DNA of 19,668 nt from JBAZTO01 sp041661865 (lineage in GTDB: Bacteria > Planctomycetota > Phycisphaerae > SM23-33). Location of the stretch: positions 1-19,668 of the forward strand of contig JBAZTO010000063.1 of the NCBI GenBank assembly GCA_041661865.1, given 5' to 3'. This document shows positions 1 through 8,036 of this stretch, piece by piece. The translations under genes and the position numbers were made by a program. Numbering within the stretch: position 1 is the first letter of the stretch; each line of letters opens with the position of its first letter. The notes beneath the pieces are model-generated. The model had not been told where the DNA came from and made no database searches. It saw nothing but the letters and a program-made list of their open reading frames with translations.

Positions 1-182
1 CAAGGCTGGGTAATTTGGTACGTCCGATAATATATGTTATGTGACGTTAAGCGTATGGGCCAAAATAGACGCTATCGCGTAATATACTAATAGGAATGCC
101 TTTACAGCTTTTAATGGTTCCTTGTGGTTCTGGGGCTGCACCGCAACCGGCCCACGTCAGGGGTCTGGCGGCCTTGTAACAC
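1..182. other. Non-coding left edge, AT-richer than the rest
   Basis: No convincing gene is visible here. The first 120 bases are clearly richer in A and T than the rest of the window. The stretch lies downstream of the stop codon of the minus-strand bioB gene. I could not find a hairpin followed by a T-run that would serve as a bioB terminator. Confidence 0.5.
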
Positions 183-1205
183 CTACTGCATCACGTCCAG
201 CCCCAGGTCTCGGATCATCTGAAGGTCTTGTTCCACTTCTCGCCCGCTGGTGGTCAGATAGTTGCCTACCATGCAGCCGGACGCCCCGGCGTAGAACATC
301 CAGCTTTGTAGATCGCGCAAGTTGGCCTGCCTCCCGCCGGCGACCTTGATGTCGCATCGCGGCAGGATGAGGCGGAACATGGCCACGATCGTGAGCAGTT
401 CCATCGGCTCCAGCGGCGGCGCGTTTTCCAGCGGCGTGCCGGGGATCGGGCTGAGGAAGTTGATGGGCACCGTGTCAGGCCGCACCTGGTCGCGGAGCGT
501 CAAGGCCAGGTCGATGCGGTCCTCCCAGTTCTCGCCGATCCCGAAGATGCCGCCCGAGCAGACGCTCATGCCGGCCGACCGTGCGGCGACCAGCGTGGCC
601 AGGCGGTCGTCGTAGCTGTGGGTACTGACCATCTGGCCGAACATGCGGCGGGAAGTCTCCAGGTTATGGTGGTAGCGATGCACGCCGGCCGAGGCCAGTT
701 GCCGGGCCTGGTCTTCGGTGATCTCGCCCAGGGAGGCGGAAATACGGATGGACGCCTCCGGCCGGCTGGAAATGCTCCTGGCGGCGGCGGTGACGGTTTC
801 GATATCCCGCGGTCCAGGCCGGCGGCCGGAGTTGACGATGCCCATGCACGTCGCGCCCCGCGTCGCGGCCTGGCTCGTGGCAGAGAGGATTTCCTCGACG
901 CCGGCGCATTGCGGTTTTTCCAGGCCCTGGCGGGGGGGATGAGATACGTTTTGCGGCCCCCCTTTCATCCAGGCCAGCGACTGGGCGCACCACTTGCAAT
1001 CCTCAGCGCAGGCGCCCAGCTTGCCCGCGATGATCGAGCACAATCGAACTCCGTTGCCGAAGTGGGCCTGGCGAACCCGGTTGGCCCAGTAGAACAGGTC
1101 GTGCGGGGTGCGCCGGGCCGCGGCGACGATGTCCAGGGCCCCTTCCCGGTCCAGAGCCCCCCCACCCAGGATCACCCTGCCCCACTGCGCAATTACATGG
1201 TCCAT
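183..1205 (-). CDS. bioB: Biotin synthase BioB (radical SAM), with an apparent Cys-to-Ser change at a [2Fe-2S] ligand
   Basis: BioB inserts sulfur into dethiobiotin, the last step of biotin synthesis, in the cytoplasm. The radical SAM motif CxxxCxxC is Cys66, Cys70 and Cys73 (CAEDCKWC), followed by family motifs: TCMG, YHHNLETS, VCSGGIFGIGE, VPINFLSPIPGTPLEN and AGGRQANL. The start chosen is the ATG at 1205, because GGAGA lies 8 bases upstream of it. The in-frame ATG at 1220 and GTG at 1244 have no comparable site. By alignment from memory, the [2Fe-2S] ligands of E. coli BioB (Cys97, Cys128, Cys188, Arg260) are kept except Cys128, which becomes Ser156 in ISASLGEI. A segment after the CxxxCxxC motif is longer than in E. 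coli and carries an extra Cys (KPQCAG). No other bio gene is present. The gene ends a minus-strand run, 51 bases after the preceding gene. Confidence 0.93.
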   Translation of the reverse strand: MDHVIAQWGRVILGGGALDREGALDIVAAARRTPHDLFYWANRVRQAHFGNGVRLCSIIAGKLGACAEDCKWCAQSLAWMKGGPQNVSHPPRQGLEKPQCAGVEEILSATSQAATRGATCMGIVNSGRRPGPRDIETVTAAARSISSRPEASIRISASLGEITEDQARQLASAGVHRYHHNLETSRRMFGQMVSTHSYDDRLATLVAARSAGMSVCSGGIFGIGENWEDRIDLALTLRDQVRPDTVPINFLSPIPGTPLENAPPLEPMELLTIVAMFRLILPRCDIKVAGGRQANLRDLQSWMFYAGASGCMVGNYLTTSGREVEQDLQMIRDLGLDVMQ

Positions 1206-1256
1206 TGGGAATGTCTCCATGATGATACGACGGGCAGGTGACACGGCGGATACGGA

Positions 1257-1535
1257 TTATTGATCGAATCCCTTGAGAACGTCAACGGTGTCAAGCAGTT
1301 CGACGGTGTCCTTTTGGGGATCGACCGAGTAGACGTTAATCCTGGGGATCGAGCGATTCAGGACATATAGGAGATCTCTGGAATTCGAGTAGGCCCCGGT
1401 GACGAAAACCAGGTCGCCGTTGCGGACGGAGGAGTCCGCCAGCACCGGCGTGGAGGTCGTCACCAGGAGCATCGAGCCCAGCACAACGGCCAGGATCAGC
1501 AGCACCGCGAGGGTGATATTCTGGGGGTTTTTCAC
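1257..1535 (-). CDS. Small exported or membrane-anchored protein, paralogue of the gene just upstream
   Basis: The product is 92 residues. It starts with a hydrophobic segment (residues about 7-27), either an uncleaved anchor or a signal peptide ending near VLA-DS. A short beta-rich domain follows, with the pattern GDLVFVTG, LYVLN and VYSVDP, which resembles one or two beta-propeller-like strands. The start is a GTG that overlaps the stop of the upstream gene (GTGA), with AGGAGG 7 bases before it, so the two genes are probably translationally coupled. The body can be aligned with that neighbour (GD, TG, YV-N and DP positions shared). I do not recognise the family. Its place before bioB does not by itself suggest a role in biotin synthesis. 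Confidence 0.7.
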   Translation of the reverse strand: MKNPQNITLAVLLILAVVLGSMLLVTTSTPVLADSSVRNGDLVFVTGAYSNSRDLLYVLNRSIPRINVYSVDPQKDTVELLDTVDVLKGFDQ

Positions 1536-1861
1536 TGGGCGCCTCCTGAAACTGAAAAAGCGGGACTCGGCGTTCCTTCCGATGCACCGGGCAGCCGCCG
1601 GTCGGGCCGGAAATCGGTATCGAGCGAACGCATGCGCAGCACCACCATTTTCTTGCTGGACGGGTCGAACCGCCAGCCGGCCATGTTGCGGTTGGTCAGG
1701 TTCACCACGTAGACCGCGCCCATGTCGCTGTCGACTTTGCCCGTCAGCATCAGGTAGTCCTCGCCGCGTCGGGCCGCCTGGCCGCGGGCGTTGGAAGCCA
1801 CCAGCCCGCCCAGCAGCGCCAGGTTGATGCAGGCCAGGGCGTAGATCAGGATTTTCTTCAT
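1532..1861 (-). CDS. Small exported protein, hypothetical, paralogue of the overlapping downstream gene
   Basis: The product is 109 residues. The start MKKILIYAL at 1861 has GGGAGA about 6 bases upstream. The reading frame is open further upstream but without support. An N-terminal signal peptide or anchor (residues about 3-21) precedes NARGQAARRGEDYLMLTG and the segments VYVVN and GWRFDPSSKK. This body matches the downstream gene in the spacing of GD/ED, L/VTG, YVxN and the DP turn, suggesting a tandem duplication. The C-terminal 30 residues are rich in Pro, Ser and Gly and probably disordered. The last codon overlaps the start of the next gene. Function unknown; the location is predicted to be outside the cytoplasmic membrane. 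Confidence 0.72.
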   Translation of the reverse strand: MKKILIYALACINLALLGGLVASNARGQAARRGEDYLMLTGKVDSDMGAVYVVNLTNRNMAGWRFDPSSKKMVVLRMRSLDTDFRPDRRLPGASEGTPSPAFSVSGGAQ

Positions 1862-1883
1862 GGTCATCTCCCGTGCGGTAAAG

Positions 1884-2090
1884 TCAGTCCAGATGCGTGC
1901 GGCCGGACTTCTTGAAGGCCACCGCGCAAATGGCGGCCACGGCCACCACGGCGCACAGAATGGCCAGCCAGGGCGTCTTGGATTCAAGTGCGGGGGCCTG
2001 GAATTGTTTGGCCATCGGGTCGTAGGCCGCCAAAGCGGAGGTCGCGAAGCTCGCTACGGCGGCCAGGGCGTGGGTGATTTTGGTCTTCAT
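1884..2090 (-). CDS. Small signal-peptide plus C-terminal membrane-helix protein, hypothetical
   Basis: The product is 68 residues. MKTKITHALAAVASFATSALA is a clear Sec-type signal peptide with an Ala-rich cleavage region. A short exposed segment follows (YDPMAKQFQAPALESK), then one transmembrane helix of about 20 residues (PWLAILCAVVAVAAICAVAF) and a basic tail, KKSGRTHLD. This predicts an exported protein with the tail in the cytoplasm. The start at 2090 is chosen from the signal peptide; a ribosome binding site is not evident, so the start is less certain. It lies 22 bases before the next small exported gene, so the three small genes look like one unit. I do not recognise the family. Confidence 0.62.
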   Translation of the reverse strand: MKTKITHALAAVASFATSALAAYDPMAKQFQAPALESKTPWLAILCAVVAVAAICAVAFKKSGRTHLD

Positions 2091-2144
2091 GGGCGTTTCA
2101 TTATAAGGACTCAATGCCGCATTGCAACGTGCTGAACACCCCTC

Positions 2145-2663
2145 TTACAGAAACGTCGCGATGTCCCTGGCCTGGCGGGCGAACTGGGCCGACGGCATGG
2201 CGATGGTCTGCCAGCGGGCGCTCCGTGGGCGGGAGGCGGCCAGGTAGTCCTCCAGGCCGATGGCGACGAAGGCGTAATGCTCCTGGCGGAACAGATGGAC
2301 GTCGTTGAAGGGCGACTGGTGCGGGTGGCCCTGGAGCCAGTAGGCAAAGACCAGGACGGGCATGAATCCATCACCGAAGACCTTCTGCCACAACTGGAGC
2401 CCTTCGATGTCCTGGCGGGTGATCCAGTTCTCCCAGCTTCGGGTCTTGGTCCCCTTGCCGGTGGCCAAGTCTGGGAACTTCCGGCCCTTGACGTCCACCA
2501 GCAGGTTAGGCCCGCTGGAGCTGTAGACCAGGAAGTCGAAGCTCTTGATGGACACGTCGGCGAAGATGGCCCGTTTGGTTTCATCGACGGCGACGTAAGG
2601 CCAGCCCTTGGCCCGCAGAAAATCTTCAAACGCCGCCTCGTAATGAATGTTGCGATGAGCCAT
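2145..2663 (-). CDS. HYExAFE family protein, possibly with a PD-(D/E)XK-like fold
   Basis: The product is 172 residues. Residues 7-13 read HYEAAFE, exactly the signature naming the uncharacterised HYExAFE family, which I know mainly from planctomycetes. Further on, Asp43 (FDFLVY) and the Asp57-Val58-Lys59 strand (LLVDVKGRK) have the spacing and hydrophobic setting of a PD-(D/E)XK nuclease-like core. An early Glu (Glu9 or Glu13) could be a fourth active-site residue. That structural reading is inference. No membrane segment or signal peptide is seen, so it is probably cytoplasmic. The start MAHRNIHYE at 2663 is preferred because it puts the signature near the N terminus and has a weak GGTGG upstream; the frame is open to an ATG at 2729. 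It lies between hisS and three small exported genes. Confidence 0.75.
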   Translation of the reverse strand: MAHRNIHYEAAFEDFLRAKGWPYVAVDETKRAIFADVSIKSFDFLVYSSSGPNLLVDVKGRKFPDLATGKGTKTRSWENWITRQDIEGLQLWQKVFGDGFMPVLVFAYWLQGHPHQSPFNDVHLFRQEHYAFVAIGLEDYLAASRPRSARWQTIAMPSAQFARQARDIATFL

Positions 2664-2758
2664 TCCCACCAAAATCCGAAACAACAGGTTTAGAACCTCA
2701 AAGACCCGGCCAATCCCGCCAGCGTTCATCTGCCGCGTGCGGTATCTCGGCCTTGGGC

Positions 2759-4036
2759 CTAATCGTTCGGCTGTGTGAGAAACTCTGTCAACGTCCGGTC
2801 CTTCTGCTCGCCACTGGAAAGATTCTTGATGGTGACACTGTCGCCACGGACAATCACGGCGCGGGCCGCCCCTCGCCGGTTTGCCTCCTTGAGCTGCTTG
2901 CCCAGCGCCTGCCGCTTGTAGCTGAAATCGGCCGCCAGGCCCCTGGCACGCAGGCCCCCCACCACTTCCATCACGCGCGACAGTTCGGCGTCCTCGGCGT
3001 CGATGACGTAGAAGTCTAGCCGCCCCGCCGCCAATTCCTTGGGCAGTTTGCCCTTTTCCTCCAAGAGGATTCCCAGCACCACATCGCCCATGCCAAAGCC
3101 GGTGGCCCCCACCTTGGGGCCGCCCAGAACCTCCAGCAGATTGTCATAGCGCCCCCCGCCGGCCACCGCCCGAAGTGATTGCCCCGCGTCGAAGACCTCG
3201 TAGACGATGCCCGTGTAGTAGGCCAGCCCGCGGACGATCCGCATGTCCAGTTGGCAATAGTCGCCGGCCCCCATGGCCGCGAGCGTCGCCAGCAGGTTCT
3301 TGAGGTCCCCCACCTGCTTTTCGACCCCTTCGCAGCCGGCAAGCAAGGCGGCCACCTCGTCGAGATTGGCTGCGTCCTGGAAGCCGTAAATGTCAGTGAT
3401 CTGGGTCTCGGTCATGCCCGCGGCGGTCAGCAGGCGGCGGAACTCCTCGTCGCTGATCTTCGGCCGCTTGTCCATGATGGGCAGCACGGCGGCCATCGCA
3501 TCCTCCGCCACGCCCGTCTTGGCCAGGGCCATCGTCGCCATCGCCCTGCTGCCGATCCGCACCACCACGTCCCGCGGGGTCAGACCCACCTCCCGCAGGA
3601 AATCCACCGCGACGAAAATGCACTCGGCGTCGGCCAGCACGTCGTCGCTGCCGATGACGTCGATGTTCCACTGGAAGAACTCGCGGAGTCGGCCCTTCTG
3701 CGGGTTCTCCGCCCGGCAGACGCGCGGCACGGAGAACCACTTGATGGGGCGCGGCAGCGAGTTGATCTTGGCGTTGACCATGCGGGCCAGCGAGGGGGTG
3801 ATCTCCGGGCGGATGGCCAGGTTGCGCCCGCCGCGGTCGGTGAAGCTGAAGAGCTGCTCGGCGATCTCCGGCCCGCTCTTGGCCGTCAGCAGATCGAGAT
3901 ACTCGAAAATCGGCGAGTCGTATTCCTCGAAGCCGTTGCGCAACGAAACCCGCCGCCAGGCATCGACGATCCAGTTGCGGACCCGCATGGCGTCGGGATA
4001 GAAATCACGCGTACCTTTGACAGCCTGGAAAGCCAT
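2759..4036 (-). CDS. hisS: Histidine--tRNA ligase (HisRS)
   Basis: This cytoplasmic class II aminoacyl-tRNA synthetase charges tRNA-His. The sequence begins MAFQAVKGTRDFYP, the usual HisRS N terminus. It carries class II motif 2 (FSVPRVCRAENPQ...REFFQWNIDVIG), the HisRS-specific RGLAYYTG, and the AGGGRYD loop. A C-terminal anticodon-binding domain follows (FYVIDAE..., SYKRQALGKQLKEAN, ARAVIVRG). The length of about 425 residues is normal. An ATG at 4042 is 6 bases upstream in frame. The 4036 start is preferred because AGGA sits 6 bases ahead of it, while it directly abuts the 4042 ATG. A perfect hairpin lies just upstream of the start. The gene is complete, with no frameshift. Confidence 0.97.
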   Translation of the reverse strand: MAFQAVKGTRDFYPDAMRVRNWIVDAWRRVSLRNGFEEYDSPIFEYLDLLTAKSGPEIAEQLFSFTDRGGRNLAIRPEITPSLARMVNAKINSLPRPIKWFSVPRVCRAENPQKGRLREFFQWNIDVIGSDDVLADAECIFVAVDFLREVGLTPRDVVVRIGSRAMATMALAKTGVAEDAMAAVLPIMDKRPKISDEEFRRLLTAAGMTETQITDIYGFQDAANLDEVAALLAGCEGVEKQVGDLKNLLATLAAMGAGDYCQLDMRIVRGLAYYTGIVYEVFDAGQSLRAVAGGGRYDNLLEVLGGPKVGATGFGMGDVVLGILLEEKGKLPKELAAGRLDFYVIDAEDAELSRVMEVVGGLRARGLAADFSYKRQALGKQLKEANRRGAARAVIVRGDSVTIKNLSSGEQKDRTLTEFLTQPND

Positions 4037-4053
4037 GCTCATTCCTGTTTAGA

Positions 4054-4075
4054 TGGTTGTGGTGGACCACAACCA
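4054..4075 (-). promoter_or_regulatory. Perfect 9-bp hairpin in the hisS leader
   Basis: TGGTTGTGG (4054-4062) pairs with CCACAACCA (4067-4075) across a 4-base loop. In the minus-strand transcript it lies just upstream of the hisS ribosome binding site. No T-run follows, so it is a poor intrinsic terminator. It could be a translational control hairpin, an operator or a processing site. Confidence 0.5.
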
Positions 4076-4143
4076 ATCGGCCTTATCTTAATTCGGTCTA
4101 ACACCTGTCGTTCCAACAGATTAATAATTACATGAGTCCGGCG

Positions 4144-4572
4144 TCAATTGGCACGGGAGACTTTCCGTCGGCCCGTCCTGGCCTTCTTGGCCAGCAACCC
4201 GTGGGCACGGGCCTTGCTCCGCTCGTAGGAGGGCCCGAGGGTTTTGCGGGCATAAGCGTCGATTTCCTCGCCCGTGGTGAACAACTGCTCGTATCCGTAG
4301 GCCCCGGGCGTCGCGTCGCAATCGTCCTGTTCGTAGGTGCGGCAGATCGTCGGCCGGTTTTCGTAGTCGGTGCATCGCCAGTCGGGGCCGAGATTCCTGC
4401 ACTTGTTGGCAATGGCAATGAACCAGCAGCCATCGTCGATATGCACCGTCGCGCCCTCGTGCAGCAGATACCAGCGGATATCCTCGAATTCATTGAAAGT
4501 CTCGGGCGTGTCGATCTCAAAGCAGAAATACCGGCAGCACTTGGCCTGGCAGGCACGACATTCCAAACTCAT
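4144..4572 (-). CDS. YkgJ-family cysteine cluster protein
   Basis: The product is 142 residues, beginning MSLECRACQAKCCRYFCF. The Cys pattern is typical of the YkgJ / Fe-S or zinc oxidoreductase-like cluster family: CxxCxxxCC near the start, then GCWF, KCRNLGPDWRCTDYENRPTICRTY and DDCD. The family is thought to bind a metal or Fe-S cluster, but its reaction is not established. The C-terminal 30 residues are basic (KARAHGLLAKKARTGRRK). The start at 4572 has GGAGAA 7 bases upstream; an in-frame ATG at 4623 is open but unsupported. It is the first gene of the minus-strand run, with a good promoter about 60-90 bases upstream, and is followed by hisS after a 107-base gap. Confidence 0.86.
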   Translation of the reverse strand: MSLECRACQAKCCRYFCFEIDTPETFNEFEDIRWYLLHEGATVHIDDGCWFIAIANKCRNLGPDWRCTDYENRPTICRTYEQDDCDATPGAYGYEQLFTTGEEIDAYARKTLGPSYERSKARAHGLLAKKARTGRRKVSRAN

Positions 4573-4638
4573 GAACGGTTCTCCACTACACGTTTGACTC
4601 CGCCGGCCTGAAACAAAATTCACCCGGCGAGGCGGCCT

Positions 4639-4666
4639 ATTATAAGCCCCGGCGGGCCAAAGCCAA
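4639..4666 (-). promoter_or_regulatory. Sigma70-type promoter for the minus-strand gene run
   Basis: Reading the minus strand, TTGGCT (4661-4666) is followed after 16 bases by a perfect TATAAT (4644-4639). Transcription would start near 4632, giving a leader of about 60 bases before the YkgJ-like gene. The -10 is perfect and the -35 fair. Confidence 0.5.
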
Positions 4667-4729
4667 TGGCTTGTCTGGATCGCGGCCCCGATATCAGGTC
4701 ATGAAGTTATTTCACCAATGCGGTTCTTC

Positions 4730-4765
4730 GTGGTCTCTGTGATCTCTGTGCTCTCAGTGATTAGG
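4730..4765. repeat. 9-bp tandem repeat, about four degenerate units
   Basis: GTGGTCTCT, GTGATCTCT, GTGCTCTCA and GTGATTAGG follow one another without gaps. They are separate from coding sequence and about 70 bases upstream of the plus-strand promoter -10. Their phasing is a little under one helical turn. They could be a regulator binding array or a simple slippage repeat. Confidence 0.6.
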
Positions 4766-4832
4766 TTGTTTCTTATTGTCCTGCCCCGGCGGGCCGGCCC
4801 CCGACGAATCCATCGAAGCACTTCAAAGGGGC

Positions 4833-4862
4833 TTGACCATTCTCTTGGAAATAATGTACAAT
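4833..4862 (+). promoter_or_regulatory. Strong sigma70-type promoter for the pilus / T2SS-like cluster
   Basis: TTGACC (4833-4838), an 18-base spacer and TACAAT (4857-4862) match the sigma70 consensus at 5 of 6 and 5 of 6 positions. Transcription would start near 4869, giving a leader of about 180 bases before the first ATPase gene. Confidence 0.65.
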
Positions 4863-4868
4863 CAACTC

Positions 4869-5048
4869 GTCGTCCTTGCTACCGCAGGGCGCGGCAACAG
4901 AACGTGGTGTTGGATGTCCTCACGAAGATTCCCCCCTGCCTTCGAGGCGATACCTTGGCGACGGGACGCTGTCCTGGCGCCGCTGAGTGTTTGCCAAGCG
5001 CCGTTGCGGGCGAACGGCCTGGCCATTGGAGCGTAAGAAGAGAGAGGT
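4869..5048 (+). promoter_or_regulatory. Long leader with hairpin potential before the first ATPase gene
   Basis: The predicted transcript leader is about 180 nt. CTTGGCGA (4954-4961) can pair with TTGCCAAG (4991-4998), enclosing GGAC/GTCC (4964-4967 with 4971-4974). A further hairpin pairs GCCGTT (5000-5005) with AACGGC (5013-5018). The purine-rich AGAGAGG lies directly before the ATG. I could not fit it to a riboswitch family I know, including c-di-GMP-I. Confidence 0.3.
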
Positions 5049-6767
5049 ATGGCACAGAAGAAAAGACGGCGGCTAGGCGAGATTCTGCTTGAGTGGGGCA
5101 TCACCAGCGCCAAAGGCATTGACGAGGCCCTGGCCCACGGCAAGAAGAAGGGCCTGAGAATCGGCGAGTCGATGGTCGCCCTCAACCAGGCCAGCGAGGA
5201 GGATATCGCCAAGGCCCTGGCTAGCCAATTCGACCTGGAGTATCTGGACCTGACCCCCGATGTCCCGGCCCCCGAGATGCGGCTGCTGTCCGACGAGATC
5301 ATCCGGGCCCGCATGGTCCTCCCCCTGGTCCGCGAGAACGGCAAGCTCAAGGTCGCCATCACCGACCCGCTGGACATCGAGACCATGGACATGCTGCGGT
5401 TCCGCCTCAATTGCGAGATCCAGCCGTGCATGACCTCCAAGGCCCGCCTCCGCGGCTACCTCAACAAATCCGACCCCTCCTCCGACGTCAGCATCGACGC
5501 GGCCGTGGAGGAAATCCGCCGTGCCAGTATCGACGTGGCCCCCGACGAAGCTCTCGGCGGCCTGGACCTGCTGGCCGGCGACGGCCAGGCCCCCATCGTT
5601 CGCCTGGTCAGCATGATTATCACCCAGGCGGTCGAGATGCGGGCATCCGACATTCACGTCGAGCCTATGGCCAACCGTGTTCGTGTCCGCTACCGCGTTG
5701 ACGGCGTCTGTCTGGAGCGCGAGCCGATTCCCAAGCGCATGCAGGGATCGGTCATTAACCGATTTAAGATCATGGCTGGAATCGACTTGGCCGAGAAGCG
5801 CATTCCGACCGACGGCCGAATCAAGATGGATATCAACGGCAGCAAGATCGACTTCCGCGTGTCGGCCTTGCCCGCGTACCACGGAGAAAGCATAGTTCTT
5901 CGTATTTTGCGCCCGGAGAGCGTCCGCCTGGGCATTCCGGCCCTGGGTTTGGAGCAGGACAACTACGACGCATTCATGAAGATCATCAAGCGGCCTAACG
6001 GCATGTTCCTGGTCACCGGCCCCACCGGCTCGGGCAAGACCACCAGCCTTTACGCCGCGATCAACGAACTGAACCGCCCCGACCGAAAAATCATCACCGC
6101 CGAGGATCCCGTTGAGTACAACTTCACCGGCGTCAACCAGGTCCAGATCAACGAGTCCATCGATTTGACCTTTGCCAAGATTCTGCGTGCCATGCTGCGA
6201 CAAGCGCCAAACATCATTCTGGTTGGCGAAATCCGCGATATTGCCGTCGCGGAGGTCGCAATTCAGGCCGCTTTGACTGGACACTTGGTTTTCAGTACGC
6301 TTCACACAAACGATGCACCATCGGCCGTGACCCGTCTTGTGGACATGGGAGTCAAGCCTTTCCTGGTCGCCAGCAGTATCCAGGCCGTGCTGGCCCAGCG
6401 CCTGATCCGCGTGATCTGCAAGAACTGCAAGCAGGAAGACCCCAACCCCGACCCGCGCGTCTTGCGGCTGCTGGGATTCCCTCCCGACCAAGTAAAGGAC
6501 ATAAAGACTTATCGAGGCAAAGGTTGCGATAACTGTGCTGGAACGGGCTATCGCGGCCGGCAGGGAATCTTCGAGCTGATGGAGATGACCAACCAGATCC
6601 GTGAGTTGGTTTTCAAGGGCGCGACCCTGACGGAGCTTCGCAACGCAGCCCTGGCTGGCGGCATGAGAAACCTCTTGGCCGACGGCAGGTTCAAGGTTAT
6701 CAATGGCGTCTCGACCCCTGACGAGATTCTGCGAAATACGCAGGCTGCTGAAATTGCCAACGATTGA
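5049..6767 (+). CDS. pilB: PilB/GspE-type assembly ATPase 1 with an arginine-bearing MshEN-like N domain
   Basis: This cytoplasmic hexameric ATPase drives pilus or pseudopilus assembly; gspE is an equally valid name. Residues about 1-145 form an MshEN-like domain with two 24-residue motifs 29 residues apart. Motif one starts Arg8-Leu9-Gly10 but has Gly31 where Gln is usual. Motif two starts Arg37-Ile38-Gly39 and ends Gln60. The ATPase domain has Walker A GPTGSGKT (324-331), Walker B NIILVGEIRD, the His box GHLVFSTLHTNDAPS and a tetracysteine zinc site (CKNC at 457-460, CDNC at 493-496). The length of 572 is normal. It is the first gene of the plus-strand cluster, followed by pilT after 118 bases. 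Codon choice is more varied than in the second E-type ATPase, so the two are probably not a recent duplication. Confidence 0.93.
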   Translation: MAQKKRRRLGEILLEWGITSAKGIDEALAHGKKKGLRIGESMVALNQASEEDIAKALASQFDLEYLDLTPDVPAPEMRLLSDEIIRARMVLPLVRENGKLKVAITDPLDIETMDMLRFRLNCEIQPCMTSKARLRGYLNKSDPSSDVSIDAAVEEIRRASIDVAPDEALGGLDLLAGDGQAPIVRLVSMIITQAVEMRASDIHVEPMANRVRVRYRVDGVCLEREPIPKRMQGSVINRFKIMAGIDLAEKRIPTDGRIKMDINGSKIDFRVSALPAYHGESIVLRILRPESVRLGIPALGLEQDNYDAFMKIIKRPNGMFLVTGPTGSGKTTSLYAAINELNRPDRKIITAEDPVEYNFTGVNQVQINESIDLTFAKILRAMLRQAPNIILVGEIRDIAVAEVAIQAALTGHLVFSTLHTNDAPSAVTRLVDMGVKPFLVASSIQAVLAQRLIRVICKNCKQEDPNPDPRVLRLLGFPPDQVKDIKTYRGKGCDNCAGTGYRGRQGIFELMEMTNQIRELVFKGATLTELRNAALAGGMRNLLADGRFKVINGVSTPDEILRNTQAAEIAND

Positions 6768-6885
6768 GTTTGTTTATCTAAGAGCCTACCAAAACCGATG
6801 TTATATCCAGTACACGCCCCGTGGTGGGTGGGTGTGTTTCTGCCGGAAGTCCTTTAGGCGGCGAATAATAGCCAGGAGCTGAGAA

Positions 6886-8025
<1,140 letters not shown>

Positions 8026-8036
8026 GGTAATCGTTC

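Larger units (their letters stand above)
4573..5048. other. Divergent intergenic region between the minus-strand genes and the pilus-like cluster
   Basis: This 476-base stretch has no convincing gene. Open frames in it lack ribosome binding sites and family similarity. It holds the minus-strand promoter at 4639-4666, the 9-bp tandem repeat at 4730-4765, the plus-strand promoter at 4833-4862 and a leader with hairpin potential up to 5048. Confidence 0.7.

Noticed and set aside
3179..4135. Plus-strand open frame opposite hisS
   Set aside because: It is a complement of a complete, well-conserved hisS gene with no independent support.
4869..5048. c-di-GMP-I (GEMM) riboswitch in the cluster leader
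   Set aside because: CGCAGGGC and GGGACGC superficially resemble GEMM segments, but the conserved GGCAAAC and GACGCAAAGC core and tetraloop-receptor layout cannot be fitted.
4718..5092. Possible small gene in the divergent region
   Set aside because: The frame covers the 9-bp array, the promoter and the leader and runs into the ATPase gene in another frame. No ribosome binding site or domain is seen.
5073..6491. Antisense open frame opposite the first ATPase gene
   Set aside because: Same GC-driven shadow effect; no recognisable domain.
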